DNA of 9,440 bases from NCBI GenBank assembly GCA_030066475.1, contig JASJBO010000276.1:1-9440 (forward strand), in the 5' to 3' direction. How positions within the stretch are numbered: position 1 is the stretch's first letter; the number at the start of each line of letters is the position of its first letter. Under the pieces are notes generated by a model that worked only from the letters and a program-made list of their open reading frames with translations, did no database searches and was not told the origin of the DNA. Source of the DNA: Myxococcota bacterium. GTDB taxonomy: Bacteria > Myxococcota_A > UBA9160 > PR03. Position numbers and translations under genes: made by a program. This document shows positions 8,044-9,440 of this stretch, piece by piece.

Positions 8044-9440
8044 CTGCGTCTGCTCCGCTGGATCGCTCTCGCCCAGGTGCTCGGCATCCTGGCGGCCGAT
8101 GGGGGCCACCTCCCGCCGCGGGCAGCCTTTGCCGTGGCCGTCGCCGCCATCGCCCTGGGCGGGGCGCTGCCGGGCCGCTGGCGCTGCGCGGCGGCGCTCG
8201 CGCTGGCCTGGGCGGCGGGGGCGCTGTCGTTGGCGCTCCAGCTCGCGGCGGGGGCGCTGACGCTGGAGGGAGAGCACGTGATCGAGGGTCGCGTGCGCAC
8301 GCTCCTGCACTGGCCGGGTCGCTGGAGTGCGGAGCTCGACCGGCTGGTCGTCGCGGGGCGGCCCACGCCCGCACGCGTCCGTCTGGTCGGGGAGGCCACG
8401 CCCGAGGGCCTGCCCGCCTTCGAGGCGGCGCTGCCGGGCCAGCGCATCCGCGCGCGGGTCCGGCTCCGCCCGAGCCGGCCGCTTCGCAACCCCGGCGCGC
8501 CCGATCGGGAGCGGGCGGACCGCCGGGGCGGCATCGCCGCAGTGGGGCGCCTCGTACACCCGGCGCTGCACGCGCGGCTTCCGGCGCGCGACCGGTGGCG
8601 TTGGCTCGCCCCGCTGCACCGTCTGCGCGAGCGCATCGCGGAGCGGCTGTCCGCCTCGGGTGACGGCGGGGCGCTGCTGCGCGCCCTCGCCGTCGGCGAC
8701 GCGCGCGCCCTCCCGGCAGACGCGCGCGACGCCTTTGCGCGGCTCGGAATCGCCCACCTGCTCGCGGTGTCCGGTCTCCACCTGGCCCTCGCGGCAGCGC
8801 TGGCCTACGCGGCGCTCCGCCACGGACCGGCGCGCTCGGCGTGGCTGGCCGCGCGAGGAGACGTGCGGCGGGGCTGTGTCCTGGGTGCGTTGCTCGCGGC
8901 CGCGGGCTACGCGCTGCTGGCCGGCTGGGGCATTCCCGTGCGGCGCGCGCTCGTGCTCGTGCTGGCCCTGGCGCTGGGCTTCCTGGCGGGTCGCGCGCGC
9001 TCGCGCACGGAGCCGCTCGCGGCGGCGGTGATCGTCATCCTGGCAGCGGAGCCCCAGGCCCTCTTCGCGGCCGGTGCGCAGCTCTCGTTCGCCGCCACGG
9101 CCGCCCTGCTCGCGGCGGCGCGGCGTCCCGGCGAGCCGCCGGGCGGGCGCCTCGAAGGTCTACTGCGCAGCTCCGCCACGGCCTTCGCGGCCACGGCCCC
9201 GCTCGCGGCCCTTCACCTCGGGAGCCGGGCGCCCTTCGCCCTCGTCGCCAACCTGCTCGCGGTCCCGTGGACCGGCGCCGTGCTGCTCCCGGCGGCGCTG
9301 CTGTCGGCCGCCGCCGCGGGGCTCGATGCCGGCGCTGCGCTGCTCGAGGCCGGGGAGCTCGTGGCCGGCTCGTCGCTTCGCCTCGTGGCGCGGGTGGCGA
9401 CGGTGGTGCCGGGCGCCGTGGATGCCCCCGCCCCGGCGCG
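8044..9440 (+). CDS. comEC: ComEC/Rec2 family DNA-uptake channel, N-terminal part (3' end outside window)
   Basis: About 465 residues are present with no stop before the window ends. ComEC is the inner-membrane channel that carries single-stranded DNA into the cytoplasm during natural transformation. Visible: first membrane segment (RWIALAQVLGILAA), a soluble DUF4131/OB-like domain at about 75-190 ending in NPGAPDRERADRRGGIAAVG, then the Competence domain. The latter's hallmark HLLAVSGLHL lies at 238-247 and QLSFAAT begins at 346, with several further membrane helices (ANLLAVPWTGAVLLPAALL). The C-terminal metallo-beta-lactamase-like domain would lie beyond the window. In this frame the preceding stop is TAG 8008-8010, and the first standard start is GTG 8077, inside the first membrane helix and without a ribosome-binding site. 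CTG 8044 follows GGAGG by six bases and keeps the whole helix, so I place the start there. Other comE/comF genes are not seen. Confidence 0.9.
   Translation, partial: MRLLRWIALAQVLGILAADGGHLPPRAAFAVAVAAIALGGALPGRWRCAAALALAWAAGALSLALQLAAGALTLEGEHVIEGRVRTLLHWPGRWSAELDRLVVAGRPTPARVRLVGEATPEGLPAFEAALPGQRIRARVRLRPSRPLRNPGAPDRERADRRGGIAAVGRLVHPALHARLPARDRWRWLAPLHRLRERIAERLSASGDGGALLRALAVGDARALPADARDAFARLGIAHLLAVSGLHLALAAALAYAALRHGPARSAWLAARGDVRRGCVLGALLAAAGYALLAGWGIPVRRALVLVLALALGFLAGRARSRTEPLAAAVIVILAAEPQALFAAGAQLSFAATAALLAAARRPGEPPGGRLEGLLRSSATAFAATAPLAALHLGSRAPFALVANLLAVPWTGAVLLPAALLSAAAAGLDAGAALLEAGELVAGSSLRLVARVATVVPGAVDAPAPA

Overview
The window is a gene-dense, very GC-rich stretch (third codon positions are almost all G or C) from a bacterium. 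All recognisable genes lie on the + strand. The order ispD-ispF-cysS, adjacent uvrB and uvrC, a periplasmic DUF4124 plus aspartic-protease protein, and a good sigma-54 promoter together suggest a deltaproteobacterium in the broad sense (Myxococcota, Desulfobacterota or relatives). This placement is inferred from gene order and protein flavour, and no marker gene in the window fixes it.

Layout. Bases 1-6333 look like one tightly packed operon. It holds the 3' part of ispD, then ispF (both in the MEP isoprenoid pathway), cysS (cysteinyl-tRNA synthetase), uvrB and uvrC (nucleotide excision repair). ispF/cysS and cysS/uvrB join by plain 4-base GTGA or ATGA overlaps. The other two junctions are odd. 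At ispD/ispF, three 11-bp repeat copies, the last ending at the ispF start, build a chain of tiny stop/start-overlapping reading frames. At uvrB/uvrC, a 15-codon minicistron overlaps the uvrB stop at one end and the uvrC start at the other.

From 6334 to 6468 there is a spacer with a perfect 10-bp hairpin. It is followed by a secreted protein (6469-7353) with a signal peptide, a DUF4124 domain, a retropepsin-like protease domain (IDTGAS) and a C-terminal coiled coil. Bases 7354-7606 hold no convincing gene. They carry a series of inverted repeats and then a near-consensus sigma-54 promoter (7538-7553), which points at a small unrecognised basic, helical protein (7607-7993). The window ends inside comEC (from about 8044), the DNA-uptake channel gene. 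Its reading frame has no ATG, GTG or TTG where the protein appears to begin. A CTG with an ideally spaced GGAGG looks like the start, and that GGAGG lies within a small hairpin.

No mobile element, CRISPR array, tRNA or rRNA was seen. The genes themselves are mostly housekeeping. The unusual signals are at the gene junctions and in the 7354-8044 regulatory stretch.
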